Shown here in pieces: positions 1-7,820 of a stretch of 64,000 nucleotides of DNA (the first letter of the stretch is position 1; each line of letters begins with the position of its first letter). Made by a program: the position numbers and the translations under genes. The DNA comes from Hymenobacter sp. DG25A (lineage in GTDB: Bacteria > Bacteroidota > Bacteroidia > Cytophagales > Hymenobacteraceae): contig NZ_CP012623.1 of assembly GCF_001280305.1 (NCBI RefSeq), positions 2,976,001 to 3,040,000 of the forward strand, written 5' to 3'. The notes below the pieces were generated by a model. The model searched no databases. It was not told where the DNA came from and saw only the letters and a program-made list of their open reading frames with translations.

Positions 1-534
1 AGCCGCATTGGCCGCGTGGCCGGCGGGCAGAATGGAGCCGCGGTCCTTAATGCACACGCCAATGACTTTGCTCTGGAAGTTGGTTGCCAGGCGCAGCTCA
101 TCGGTAATGGTGCTGGTAAGCATGTAGTGCGGCGACTGCTGCCCGGCGGCCGCTGAGCCACCCACCGACTTCACCGATTTATCTTCCGTGACATACGTGC
201 CGCGGCCTTCTTCCCGCACGTACCAGTTGTTGCCCACAATGCCGTGCACCGAGGGCGTAGTGCCGGTATAAATGCTGGCGTGGCCGGGCCCCGTGTAGGT
301 AGGCACGTAGTTATAGTGCGTGTTTTCGTAGCTGAAGCCCTGGCTGAGCAGGCGCTTAAAGCCGCCGTTGCCATACTTGTTCCAGTACCGGTACAGGTAA
401 TCGTACCGCATCTGGTCTACCACAATGCCTACTACCAGTTTCGGCCGCTCCAGGGTTAGCGCATTACTTTTCTTCTGGGCAACTGCGGGCAGCCACACTA
501 GGGCAGCTACCAGCCACAACAGGCTCTTTTTCAA
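1..534 (-). CDS. Alkaline phosphatase, PafA-type (3' end beyond the window)
   Basis: This is the first 178 residues of a periplasmic alkaline-phosphatase-superfamily phosphomonoesterase; the rest lies left of the window. The start is a TTG at 534, with a stop codon four codons upstream, so no ATG is available. It gives a clean signal peptide (MKKSLLWLVAALVWLPAVAQ). The active-site residues known for Elizabethkingia PafA are visible with nearly the same spacing: metal-ligand Asp40 in VVDQMRYDY, nucleophile Thr81 in PTYTGPGHAS, Asn102 or Asn103, and Lys163/Arg165 in IKDRGSI. This pattern marks the monoesterase branch rather than the nucleotide pyrophosphatases. It is transcribed divergently from the HAD gene. 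Confidence 0.85.
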   Translation of the reverse strand, partial: MKKSLLWLVAALVWLPAVAQKKSNALTLERPKLVVGIVVDQMRYDYLYRYWNKYGNGGFKRLLSQGFSYENTHYNYVPTYTGPGHASIYTGTTPSVHGIVGNNWYVREEGRGTYVTEDKSVKSVGGSAAAGQQSPHYMLTSTITDELRLATNFQSKVIGVCIKDRGSILPAGHAANAA

Positions 535-693
535 ATGGAAAGACTATTAAGCACCGCATCGGCTTTCAGGAAACTTCCTAAAGCGGCTGCAAAGATAACC
601 GCTCCTCCGTGGAGTTCCACTGCTGGCAGCTAAATCGGGCCGGCTTGCGTAGGCACTACCGGTTATTTCTTTGTTACCTCCGTTGATTTCTCC

Positions 694-1419
694 ATGCCCG
701 ACTCTGCTACCTATGCCCTCATCTTCGATATGGATGGGGTGCTCATTGACAATACGACTACCCAGGCCCGGGCTTTTCAGCTCTTGTTCCGGGACCTGGG
801 CCTGACCACCAACGCCCGCCGCCTGCTGCGGCGCCTGAACGGCATGCCCGCCAGTAAAATTCTCGAAACCGTCTTCAATACTCCCGTCCCCAAAAAGCAG
901 CTGGAAGAATACGCCTCGCAGCGTGAGTTCCTGTACCGCACTTTGTACTGGAACAAGCGCAAACCGCTGCCCGGCCTGGTTTCCTTTCTGGAAAAAGCTC
1001 GGGCTGCCGGCTTCAAAATAGGCCTGGGCACCGGCTCCGCTACAGAAACCATCCACTATATCATCGACCACCTCGACCTGCGCCGCTTTTTTGATGTTAT
1101 TATCGGGAAAGATGATGTGGAGAACGGCAAACCCCACGCCGATACCTACACCGTAACGGCCCGCAAGCTAGGCATCCCGCCGGAGCGCTGCATTGTGTTT
1201 GAAGACGCTATTCTGGGCGAGCAGGCCGCTTACAAGGCCGGTATGCGGTGCATTGGGGTAGCCACCACCCTGAAGCCAACTGAATTTCAAGCCCCGCTCG
1301 CGGTTATCAAGGACTTCACTGAAATCACCCCTGCCCAGGTTCTCCAGCTCCTGACCAAGCAACCCGACTCGCCCAAACCCGATGCGCAGCTAGCCAAACG
1401 GCAGTACATGAAGCTGTAG
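694..1419 (+). CDS. HAD-superfamily phosphatase / phosphoglucomutase-like
   Basis: This 241-residue cytoplasmic protein belongs to the haloacid dehalogenase superfamily, the subgroup that includes beta-phosphoglucomutase and small phosphosugar phosphatases. Motif I is FDMDGVLIDN (catalytic Asp pair), motif II is the GTGS segment near residue 112, and motifs III/IV are the Lys of GKPHADTY and the acidic VFEDAILG. The helical cap domain follows motif I. The exact substrate cannot be read from sequence. The TAG stop codon lies inside the left arm of a long inverted repeat, so the last two codons are shared with that repeat. Confidence 0.85.
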   Translation: MPDSATYALIFDMDGVLIDNTTTQARAFQLLFRDLGLTTNARRLLRRLNGMPASKILETVFNTPVPKKQLEEYASQREFLYRTLYWNKRKPLPGLVSFLEKARAAGFKIGLGTGSATETIHYIIDHLDLRRFFDVIIGKDDVENGKPHADTYTVTARKLGIPPERCIVFEDAILGEQAAYKAGMRCIGVATTLKPTEFQAPLAVIKDFTEITPAQVLQLLTKQPDSPKPDAQLAKRQYMKL

Positions 1420-1522
1420 CGCGAAGCTCCGGCTTCGCGCACGAGCGCAGCGAGTTCCTGCACGTAGTGCATACGCCTGCTACTCGCTCTGCTCGTCCGC
1501 GAAGCCGGAGCTTCGCGCTACA
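1415..1522. repeat. Inverted repeat, family A (copy 1)
   Basis: Two perfect 25-base arms (1415-1439 and 1498-1522), of the form TGTAGCGCGAAGCTCC followed by GGCTTCGCG, face each other. They continue inward as a near-perfect match, so the whole can fold into a stem of about 40 bp. The left arm begins inside the stop codon of the HAD gene. The same arm, with one internal G-to-A change, recurs at 51616-51742, which makes this a dispersed intergenic repeat family. Confidence 0.85.
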
Positions 1523-1525
1523 AGA

Positions 1526-1559
1526 AAAAGGCCCGTTTCCAGCTGGAAACGGGCCTTTT
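1526..1559. terminator. Bidirectional terminator between HAD gene and atpG
   Basis: A perfect 34-base palindrome (AAAAGGCCCGTTTCCAG and its complement) ends in A- and T-runs. It lies between two convergent genes, so it should end transcription from both sides. Confidence 0.85.
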
Positions 1560-1581
1560 CAATTCGTAAAATGCAGGAACC

Positions 1582-2472
1582 TTACCGGCTGGCAGCCAAG
1601 GCTTCGGCACCACCTACGATTTCTAGAATCTCGGTAGTGATGGCCGCCTGACGCGTGCGGTTGTAAGTCAGCTTGAGCTGTTTCAGCAGTTCACCGGCGT
1701 TGTCGGTGGCTTTGTCCATGGCCGTCATACGGGCGCCGTGCTCCGAGGCGTTGCTTTCCAGTACGGCTTTGTACAGCTGTACTTTCAACGACTGAGGAAT
1801 CAGCGTCTGAATGATTTCTTCTTTCGAAGGCTCAAAGATGTAATCTACGTTCATCGTTTCCGTAGTGCCCTGGGGCAGTTCGGCGGGCACCAGCGGCAAC
1901 AGCTGCTGGGTGCGTACAATTTGCGTAGCTACGTTTTTGAACTCGTTGTAGACCATTACTACTTCATCGAACTGGCCCGTGCGGAAACCTTCCATGGCCT
2001 GCTCAGCCGCCACGCGCACCGTGTCGAACGACAGCTTGGTGAACACGTGGTTGTAGTCGCCCAGCAGAGGACCACGCTTCCCGAAGTAGTCGTGGGCTTT
2101 CTTGCCGATGGCCAGAACGGTGATGTTGCCAGCTGCTGCCTGCGCGGCATAACGCTCCTGCACCAGGGCATTCACGCCTTTAAAGACATTGCTGTTGAAA
2201 GCACCTGCCAGGCCGCGGTCAGAGGTAACCGCAATAACCAGCACGCGGCGCACCTCGCGTTGCACTGCATACTCGCTTACAATTTCGCCACCGGCCAGCC
2301 CCGTGAGGTTGCTCAGGATGCTGTTCAGCCGCTGGGCGTAAGGACGCATGCGCAGGATGTTATCCTGGGCGCGACGTAGCTTAGCCGCCGCCACCATTTT
2401 CATGGCTTTGGTGATTTGCTGCGTGCTGCTCACTGACTGAATTCGGTTACGGACTTCTTTTAAGCTAGCCAT
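1582..2472 (-). CDS. atpG: ATP synthase F1 subunit gamma
   Basis: This 296-residue protein is the central rotor stalk of F1, which turns inside the alpha3beta3 head and couples proton flow to ATP synthesis. The N-terminal coiled-coil strand carries the family signature (VSSTQQITKAMKMVAAAKLRRAQ). The C-terminal helix contains the conserved TDNAGELLKQLKLTYNRTRQ region followed by ITTEILEIVGGAEAL. Length is typical of the family. It is the last gene of the operon in the window; atpD and atpC do not follow, as is usual in Bacteroidota, where they are at another locus. Confidence 0.97.
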   Translation of the reverse strand: MASLKEVRNRIQSVSSTQQITKAMKMVAAAKLRRAQDNILRMRPYAQRLNSILSNLTGLAGGEIVSEYAVQREVRRVLVIAVTSDRGLAGAFNSNVFKGVNALVQERYAAQAAAGNITVLAIGKKAHDYFGKRGPLLGDYNHVFTKLSFDTVRVAAEQAMEGFRTGQFDEVVMVYNEFKNVATQIVRTQQLLPLVPAELPQGTTETMNVDYIFEPSKEEIIQTLIPQSLKVQLYKAVLESNASEHGARMTAMDKATDNAGELLKQLKLTYNRTRQAAITTEILEIVGGAEALAASR

Positions 2473-2565
2473 AGATGATGGTTTGCCAGTTATCAGGTGT
2501 CAGTTGCCGGTGGGCCTTGGCTCGCGGAACGAACCGGCTGCCGGCAACTGACTTCTGAGTACTGA

Positions 2566-4149
2566 TTACTTATTGGCGTATACCGCCGACAGGTCTTTGG
2601 CAACCTGACGGATAGCACCGGTGATGGAATCGTCCAGCTTACCAGCCTTCAGCCCTTGCAGAGCCTCTGGGTGGCGCGAGGTCATCACCTGTACAAACTC
2701 CTTCTCAAACTCGCGCACCTTGTTTACTGGTACTAAGTCGAGCAGGCCGTTGGTAGCGGCATAGATAACGGCCACCTGATCTTCTACCCGCTGGGGCGAG
2801 AACTGGGGCTGCTTCAGAATTTCGAGGTTACGACGGCCACGCTCAATGGTGAGTTTGGTCGAGGCATCGAGGTCGGAGCCGAACTTGGCAAAGGCTTCCA
2901 GCTCGCGGAACTGCGCCTGGTCGAGCTTCAGCGTACCAGCCACCTTCTTCATCGACTTAATCTGCGCGTTACCACCTACGCGGGATACCGAGATACCTAC
3001 GTTGATAGCGGGGCGGATACCAGCGTTGAACAGGTTGGTTTCGAGGAAGATCTGACCGTCCGTAATCGAAATTACGTTCGTGGGGATATACGCCGAAACG
3101 TCACCAGCCTGGGTCTCAATGATGGGCAGAGCCGTCAGCGAACCACCACCTTTTACAAGGTGCTTGATGCTGTCGGGCAGGTCGTTCATGCCACGGGCAA
3201 TTTCGTCCGAAGCGTTGATCTTCGCAGCGCGCTCCAACAGGCGGCTGTGCAGATAGAAAACGTCGCCGGGATAAGCTTCACGTCCGGGAGGACGACGCAG
3301 CAGCAACGACACCTCACGGTAAGCAACTGCCTGCTTCGACAAGTCATCGTACACCACCAGCGCCGGACGACCCGTGTCGCGGAAGTACTCGCCAATGGCG
3401 GCACCCGTGAAGGGCGCAAAGAACTGCATAGGAGCCGGATCAGCCGCCGAGGCCGAAACTACCACGGTGTAATCCATGGCGCCACCGCGCTGCAGTGAGT
3501 TTACGATCTGGGCTACCGTAGAGGCTTTCTGACCTACGGCAACGTAGATGCAGAATACCGGCTCGCCGCGGTCGTAGAACTCGCGCTGGTTCAGGATGGT
3601 ATCCAGGGCTACCGTCGACTTACCCGTCTGACGGTCACCGATGATCAGCTCGCGCTGGCCACGGCCAATCGGAATCATGGCGTCAATAGCCTTGATACCC
3701 GTCTGCATGGGCTCGTTTACCGGCTGACGGAAGATAACGCCGGGCGCTTTGCGCTCCAAGGGCATATCGTAAGTCTGGCCCTGGATGGGGCCGCGGCCGT
3801 CGATAGGCAGGCCCAGCGTGTTTACCACGCGGCCTACGATACCTTCGCCTACCTGAATAGAGGCAATCTTATTCGTGCGCCGCACGGTGGCTCCTTCCCG
3901 GATTCCGCTGTAGTCACCGAGCATTACGGCACCTACGTTGTCTTCTTCCAGGTTGAGAACCAGAGCCTGCAGGCCGTTTTCAAACTCGAGCAATTCCCCC
4001 GACTGGGCTTTGCCCAGGCCGTAGATGCGGGCTACACCGTCGCCAACCTGCAGTACCGTACCAACCTCTTCGAGTTCGGCTTCGGTTTTGAAGTTGGACA
4101 GCTGCTCCCGCAGAATGGCGGATACTTCATCCGGACGTACTTCTGCCAT
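2566..4149 (-). CDS. atpA: ATP synthase F1 subunit alpha
   Basis: This 527-residue protein is the non-catalytic nucleotide-binding subunit of the F1 head. The Walker A motif GDRQTGKST lies near residue 170 and is followed by the DTILNQ helix. The alpha-subunit signature [14 protein letters not shown] is near residue 370. The N-terminal beta-barrel ([10 protein letters not shown]) and C-terminal helical domain are complete. The stop of atpH and the start here are seven bases apart, consistent with one transcript. Confidence 0.97.
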   Translation of the reverse strand: MAEVRPDEVSAILREQLSNFKTEAELEEVGTVLQVGDGVARIYGLGKAQSGELLEFENGLQALVLNLEEDNVGAVMLGDYSGIREGATVRRTNKIASIQVGEGIVGRVVNTLGLPIDGRGPIQGQTYDMPLERKAPGVIFRQPVNEPMQTGIKAIDAMIPIGRGQRELIIGDRQTGKSTVALDTILNQREFYDRGEPVFCIYVAVGQKASTVAQIVNSLQRGGAMDYTVVVSASAADPAPMQFFAPFTGAAIGEYFRDTGRPALVVYDDLSKQAVAYREVSLLLRRPPGREAYPGDVFYLHSRLLERAAKINASDEIARGMNDLPDSIKHLVKGGGSLTALPIIETQAGDVSAYIPTNVISITDGQIFLETNLFNAGIRPAINVGISVSRVGGNAQIKSMKKVAGTLKLDQAQFRELEAFAKFGSDLDASTKLTIERGRRNLEILKQPQFSPQRVEDQVAVIYAATNGLLDLVPVNKVREFEKEFVQVMTSRHPEALQGLKAGKLDDSITGAIRQVAKDLSAVYANK

Positions 4150-4155
4150 GGTGGG

Positions 4156-4716
4156 TTATAGTTGGGGTTGGTAGGGGTTCTTAGAGAATTCGCTGCGCAG
4201 CTTGCGCAGGCGGTGACGTACCGAGTCGTCGATCTGCCGGTCGCCCACGCGCAGCACAAAGCCGCCAATGAGCGAGGCATCGATTTTCTCGGTGAGTTCG
4301 ACCTGCTGGAGGCCGGCTTGCTGGCGAACCAGCTGTTCCACTTCAGCGCGCAGCGCGGGCGTGAGCGGGGTGGCCGTAATCACCTCGGCTACCTGCACAC
4401 CACGCAGCAGATTGTACTGGCTGCGAAACTCGGAGCCAATAAATTCCAGTGCGCTTTCGCGGTTTTTCTGGGTAACGATGGTGAGGAACTTCTCAGTCAG
4501 TTCCGACACCTTGCCCCCAAATATGGCCCGCAGAATAGCGAGCTTCTTGTCGTGCTTGACGATGGGGTTACGCAGCAACAGGCGCAGGTCACGGTTCTCA
4601 TCCAGCGTTTTGCTGAACAGATCCATATCCTCTTTCACCTGGGCCAGCGTGCCCCGCTCCTCTGCCAGATCTAGCAGCGACTTAGCGTAACGGGAGGCAA
4701 CTCGTTGTTCAGACAT
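4156..4716 (-). CDS. atpH: ATP synthase F1 subunit delta
   Basis: This 186-residue protein is the peripheral-stalk subunit that joins the alpha subunit N-termini to the b-subunit dimer (OSCP homologue). The sequence starts with the typical RVASRYAKSLLDLAEERG, has the helical N-terminal domain up to about residue 110, and a C-terminal alpha/beta segment containing IDASLIGGFVLRVGDRQID, which is the delta/OSCP signature. It lies between atpF and atpA as in most F-type operons. Confidence 0.95.
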   Translation of the reverse strand: MSEQRVASRYAKSLLDLAEERGTLAQVKEDMDLFSKTLDENRDLRLLLRNPIVKHDKKLAILRAIFGGKVSELTEKFLTIVTQKNRESALEFIGSEFRSQYNLLRGVQVAEVITATPLTPALRAEVEQLVRQQAGLQQVELTEKIDASLIGGFVLRVGDRQIDDSVRHRLRKLRSEFSKNPYQPQL

Positions 4717-4807
4717 ACTAATTAGGAGTTAGGAGCTGGGAGTTAGGAGGTGGGAGCTGTTGGCTGAGTGACCAGTTATCAGCACCTATCTTCTAGCTCC
4801 TGACTTC

Positions 4808-5299
4808 TTAGTTCAGTTTTACTTCCTTCAGGTACGCGTCCACCAGCTGGGTTTGTGCCGAGGCATCCGTCAGCTCGCGGCGCAGAATGCGCTCCGCAAT
4901 ATCAATGGAGAGTTGCGCAGCCGTGTTTTTCACTTCGGCCAGAGCAGCATTCTTCTCATTCTGAATGGCTTCGCGGGCTTGCAAAATCAGGCGTTGGCCT
5001 TCTTCCGAAGCTTTGGTTTTGGCATCTTCAATTTGCTGGGTAGCAATGGCTGATGCCTCCTTCAGAATGTTGTCGCGCTCCAGGCGCGCTTCGGCCAGCA
5101 GCTTTTCGTTGCCGGCTTTCAGCAGCTGCATTTCCAGCTTGGCCTGGTCGGCCATGCGCAGAGCACCTTCGATGGAGTTTTCCCGCTCCTTCAGCGAGCT
5201 GAGGATAGGCTTCCAGGCGAATTTGGTGAGCAGGAAGAGAAGGATCAGGAAGATGACCAGCTGCCAAAACAGCAGGCCAATACTAGGGTTGGTAAGCAT
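4808..5299 (-). CDS. atpF: ATP synthase F0 subunit b
   Basis: This 163-residue protein forms the peripheral stalk. One membrane helix near residues 9-27 (LFWQLVIFLILLFLLTKFAW) is followed by the conserved KPI turn and a long charged helix predicted to form a right-handed coiled coil, ending with the delta-binding region IAERILRRELTD. Length and layout match the b family. Confidence 0.95.
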   Translation of the reverse strand: MLTNPSIGLLFWQLVIFLILLFLLTKFAWKPILSSLKERENSIEGALRMADQAKLEMQLLKAGNEKLLAEARLERDNILKEASAIATQQIEDAKTKASEEGQRLILQAREAIQNEKNAALAEVKNTAAQLSIDIAERILRRELTDASAQTQLVDAYLKEVKLN

Positions 5300-5390
5300 G
5301 GATGCTCAGCTAAATCGGTGAATAATCGGCCGTGAACTCCAGGGGTTGAATTACCGGAAAATCCGGCCGCCACAACCCAAAGAAAACGCA

Positions 5391-5441
5391 AACCCGACGA
5401 ACCGGCCGGACTAGAAACTAGCCCGGCCGGTGTATCGGGTT
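5391..5441 (-). promoter_or_regulatory. Stem-loop between atpE and atpF
   Basis: Reading the minus strand, a strong hairpin begins 11 bases after the atpE stop codon. Its nested perfect arms are 5435-5441/5391-5397, 5423-5430/5402-5409 (CCGGCCGG) and 5418-5421/5411-5414, with a three-base loop. A T-rich stretch follows. It sits in the longest gap of the operon (about 150 bases). It could be a partial terminator or a 3'-end stabiliser that keeps c-subunit mRNA more abundant than that of the other subunits. The structure is visible; the role is inferred. Confidence 0.6.
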
Positions 5442-5452
5442 TTGCAGGTTCT

Positions 5453-5713
5453 CTACTGAAGCTTCAGGGCAATCAGCAGGCAAACTACTACTGCGAACAG
5501 AGCAGCACCTTCTACCAGAGCGGCTACGATCAGCATAGCAGTCTGGATTTTGCCGGAGGCTTCCGGCTGACGGCCGATGGCTTCCATGGCCGAGCCACCG
5601 ATGCGGCCGATACCCAGACCAGCACCCAGAATAGCCAGACCGGCACCGATACCGGCACCCATTACAGCCAGACCAACAGCATTAACAACCTGCAGCAACA
5701 GAGAGAGCAGCAT
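5453..5713 (-). CDS. atpE: ATP synthase F0 subunit c
   Basis: This 86-residue proteolipid forms the proton-driven rotor ring in the membrane. Helix 1 has the Gly-repeat packing motif (GAGIGAGLAILGAGLGIG), the polar loop is RQPEASGK, and helix 2 carries the ion-binding Glu68 in AALVEGAALFA. No glutamine is seen at the helix-1 position used by sodium-binding rings, and Glu68 is followed by Gly-Ala-Ala, so a proton ring is more likely. Ring copy number cannot be judged. Confidence 0.96.
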   Translation of the reverse strand: MLLSLLLQVVNAVGLAVMGAGIGAGLAILGAGLGIGRIGGSAMEAIGRQPEASGKIQTAMLIVAALVEGAALFAVVVCLLIALKLQ

Positions 5714-5775
5714 AAGACAAAGATTTTGAGGAATGTGTGAGAAAAAACAAAGAAAAATAAGGGGGAATTTGGTGC

Positions 5776-6849
5776 TTAGTGACCGTGGCCGCCAACTACT
5801 GCCGGCGCATCGGCATCATCACCGCCAATGCCGTAATCGTGGTCGTGGTGTTCTTCCACGGCGCCACCGATGTACATGGCTGTTAGCAGGGTGAAGATGT
5901 AGGCTTGCAGAACAGCCACCAGCAGCTCGAGCACGTTAATAAACAGGCCGAAAGCAATGGATAGCGGCGCAATGCCAATGGTATTGAAGATAAAAATCAG
6001 GGAAATAAAGCTCAGGATGATGATGTGACCGGCCGTGATGTTGGCAAACAGTCGAACCATCAGGGAGAAGGGCTTCGAGATAACACCAATCAATTCCACC
6101 GGAATCATGATCGGGCGCAGCCACAGCGGAACACCGGGCGTCCAGAAAATGTGCGACCAGTAGTATTTATTAGAGCTGAACGTGGTGATGAGCAGCGTAA
6201 TAAAGGCGAACAGGAAGGTAACGGCCAGGTTGCCGGTAAGGTTGGCAGCGCCCGGCAGCAGGCCCATCAGGTTATTGAACCAGATGAAGAAGAAGATGGT
6301 GAGCAGGTAAGGCAGGTACTTCTCGTACTTCGGGCCAATGGCCTTCTTGGCTACCTCGTCACGTACAAATACAATAACGGGCTCAAAGAACGACTGCATG
6401 CCGCGGGGAGCCTGGCCATGGTTCTTGCGGTAGCCGGCAGCTACGGAGAAGAATACGAACAGCAGCAAAGCCACGCTCAGCAGCATAGAAGCCACGTTCT
6501 TGGTGATGGAGAAGTCGTGCACCGCGGTGCCATCTACCGACTCCAGTTGCTCGTGCTCCAGCTTCAGGCCATCATGCACGGTACCCTCGGGGTACAGGTG
6601 ATGCGAAGAGAAAACCGACAGGCCGTGGCCCGCGCGGTAAGCAATGACGGGTAAAGGCAGCGTGAAGTGCGGGCCTTCATTTGCTTCGCCAAAGAAATGC
6701 CACTCGTGCGAGTCGCCTACGTGATGAAGAATCATCTCGCCGGCATTGAAGCCTTCTTCTTTGGTAGCCTCGTGGACGGAGGCCGTTTGCTCTTGGGCAA
6801 AAACAGGAAGCGTAAGAATGCAGAAGAGGGCTATCAGTAAGCGCTTCAT
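5776..6849 (-). CDS. atpB: ATP synthase F0 subunit a, with long N-terminal extension
   Basis: This 357-residue stator subunit provides the two proton half-channels. The essential Arg is in SLMVRLFANITAGH near residue 265, and the last helices contain ELLVAVLQAYIFTLL. The protein is about 90 residues longer than the Escherichia coli subunit because it starts with a signal-peptide-like segment (MKRLLIALFCILTLPVFAQ) and a His-rich, non-hydrophobic region of about 100 residues before the first channel helix near residue 120. The C-terminus is also His/Asp-rich (EEHHDHDYG). The extension is common in Bacteroidota; its function is not known to me. Confidence 0.95.
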   Translation of the reverse strand: MKRLLIALFCILTLPVFAQEQTASVHEATKEEGFNAGEMILHHVGDSHEWHFFGEANEGPHFTLPLPVIAYRAGHGLSVFSSHHLYPEGTVHDGLKLEHEQLESVDGTAVHDFSITKNVASMLLSVALLLFVFFSVAAGYRKNHGQAPRGMQSFFEPVIVFVRDEVAKKAIGPKYEKYLPYLLTIFFFIWFNNLMGLLPGAANLTGNLAVTFLFAFITLLITTFSSNKYYWSHIFWTPGVPLWLRPIMIPVELIGVISKPFSLMVRLFANITAGHIIILSFISLIFIFNTIGIAPLSIAFGLFINVLELLVAVLQAYIFTLLTAMYIGGAVEEHHDHDYGIGGDDADAPAVVGGHGH

Positions 6850-6882
6850 TCAGAAGACCTTAGGGTGGGATTCGGGAGGTAC

Positions 6883-7329
6883 TTAAACGGTGGACTCCCC
6901 CGGTTTTGAAAACGGGCGCAAGTTAGTCAGAACGCTCCAGACTTCAAACCCCGTAAAGAGAAAATACCCAATAAAGAAGGCGCCCAGGAAGGTATACGTA
7001 CCCATACCCTCATGTGCGCCTCCTTTATATAGATACACCAGCACAATGCCCATGGAAAGCAGCATACGCAGCACCATGGAGCCGAAATAGGCAGACATAA
7101 AATTATCGGGACTGGCTTTTACCAGCCGGGCCGTTACCCAATAGATAATGGCGGTGAGCACCGCAAAGTAGCCCAGAATGTAGCCGGCCAGCGGATGAAT
7201 AACCTGCGTGCCGTAGCGGGCATTCAGCAAATAAGCCGTGCCGTAGAGTAGCAGAATCAGCAGCAGAAGGTTGCGGAAAAATCGAAGCAAAGCGGGGTGG
7301 TGTTCACAAGTGAGGCGCAAAGGTAGCAC
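6883..7329 (-). CDS. AtpI-like four-helix membrane protein of the ATP synthase operon
   Basis: This protein of up to 148 residues has about four membrane helices (starting near residues 18, 42, 77 and 115) and very few charged residues between them. It lies between atpZ and atpB, where other phyla encode AtpI (subunit I), thought to help assemble the c-ring. Similarity to AtpI is one of position and topology, not a motif I can point to. The first codon is a GTG at 7329; a later start near FFRNLL is possible. Confidence 0.7.
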   Translation of the reverse strand: MLPLRLTCEHHPALLRFFRNLLLLILLLYGTAYLLNARYGTQVIHPLAGYILGYFAVLTAIIYWVTARLVKASPDNFMSAYFGSMVLRMLLSMGIVLVYLYKGGAHEGMGTYTFLGAFFIGYFLFTGFEVWSVLTNLRPFSKPGESTV

Positions 7330-7378
7330 CTAGCGCCACAGTCTGGTACCTCCCGGCTATAACAAGTCCACTTCTCCC

Positions 7379-7612
7379 CTATTTCTCCGACACGGAACGG
7401 ATAACCTGGTACATGGCCAGAAACACTCCCAGCAGGGTGAGCACCACCGTTCCCCAAGGTCCGCTCCCGAAACGGCCGTCCAGCCATACGCCCAGCCAGG
7501 TGCTCAGGCCAATAGTGGCCAGCATTTGAATACCCATACCGGAATACCTGCCAATGGTACGCATCTTATCCGATGCCGGCTTGGGGGGTTCTGAGGGGAG
7601 TTGATCGGCCAT
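7379..7612 (-). CDS. atpZ: AtpZ/AtpI family protein, first gene of ATP synthase operon
   Basis: This 77-residue protein has two membrane helices (about residues 26-44 and 52-70) separated by a short WLDGRFGSGP loop, the pattern of the small F0F1 ATPase gene-1 family (AtpZ). Family members are suggested to help ion uptake or c-ring assembly. The gene starts the operon, with atpI-like and atpB following, and is divergent from the sprE-like gene; about 200 bases between them should hold both promoters. Confidence 0.85.
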   Translation of the reverse strand: MADQLPSEPPKPASDKMRTIGRYSGMGIQMLATIGLSTWLGVWLDGRFGSGPWGTVVLTLLGVFLAMYQVIRSVSEK

Positions 7613-7820
7613 TGGATGCGGGAGTAGAGGGTGAGAAAATTGTTTTTGCCTCCTGCCGGTTGGGCTCCTACCTTATACGTAGCAGAACAAACAGCCGTGG
7701 CCGGGAATTTCCCGTAATTTTACCCGAAGTGCTGCGTTGTGCAAGATACCTCCCGCGCGCTGCCGAACGAATTGGCCGCCGGAACGCGTTTTTCTTTTGC
7801 CTACTGCCTATCCCGCCGTT

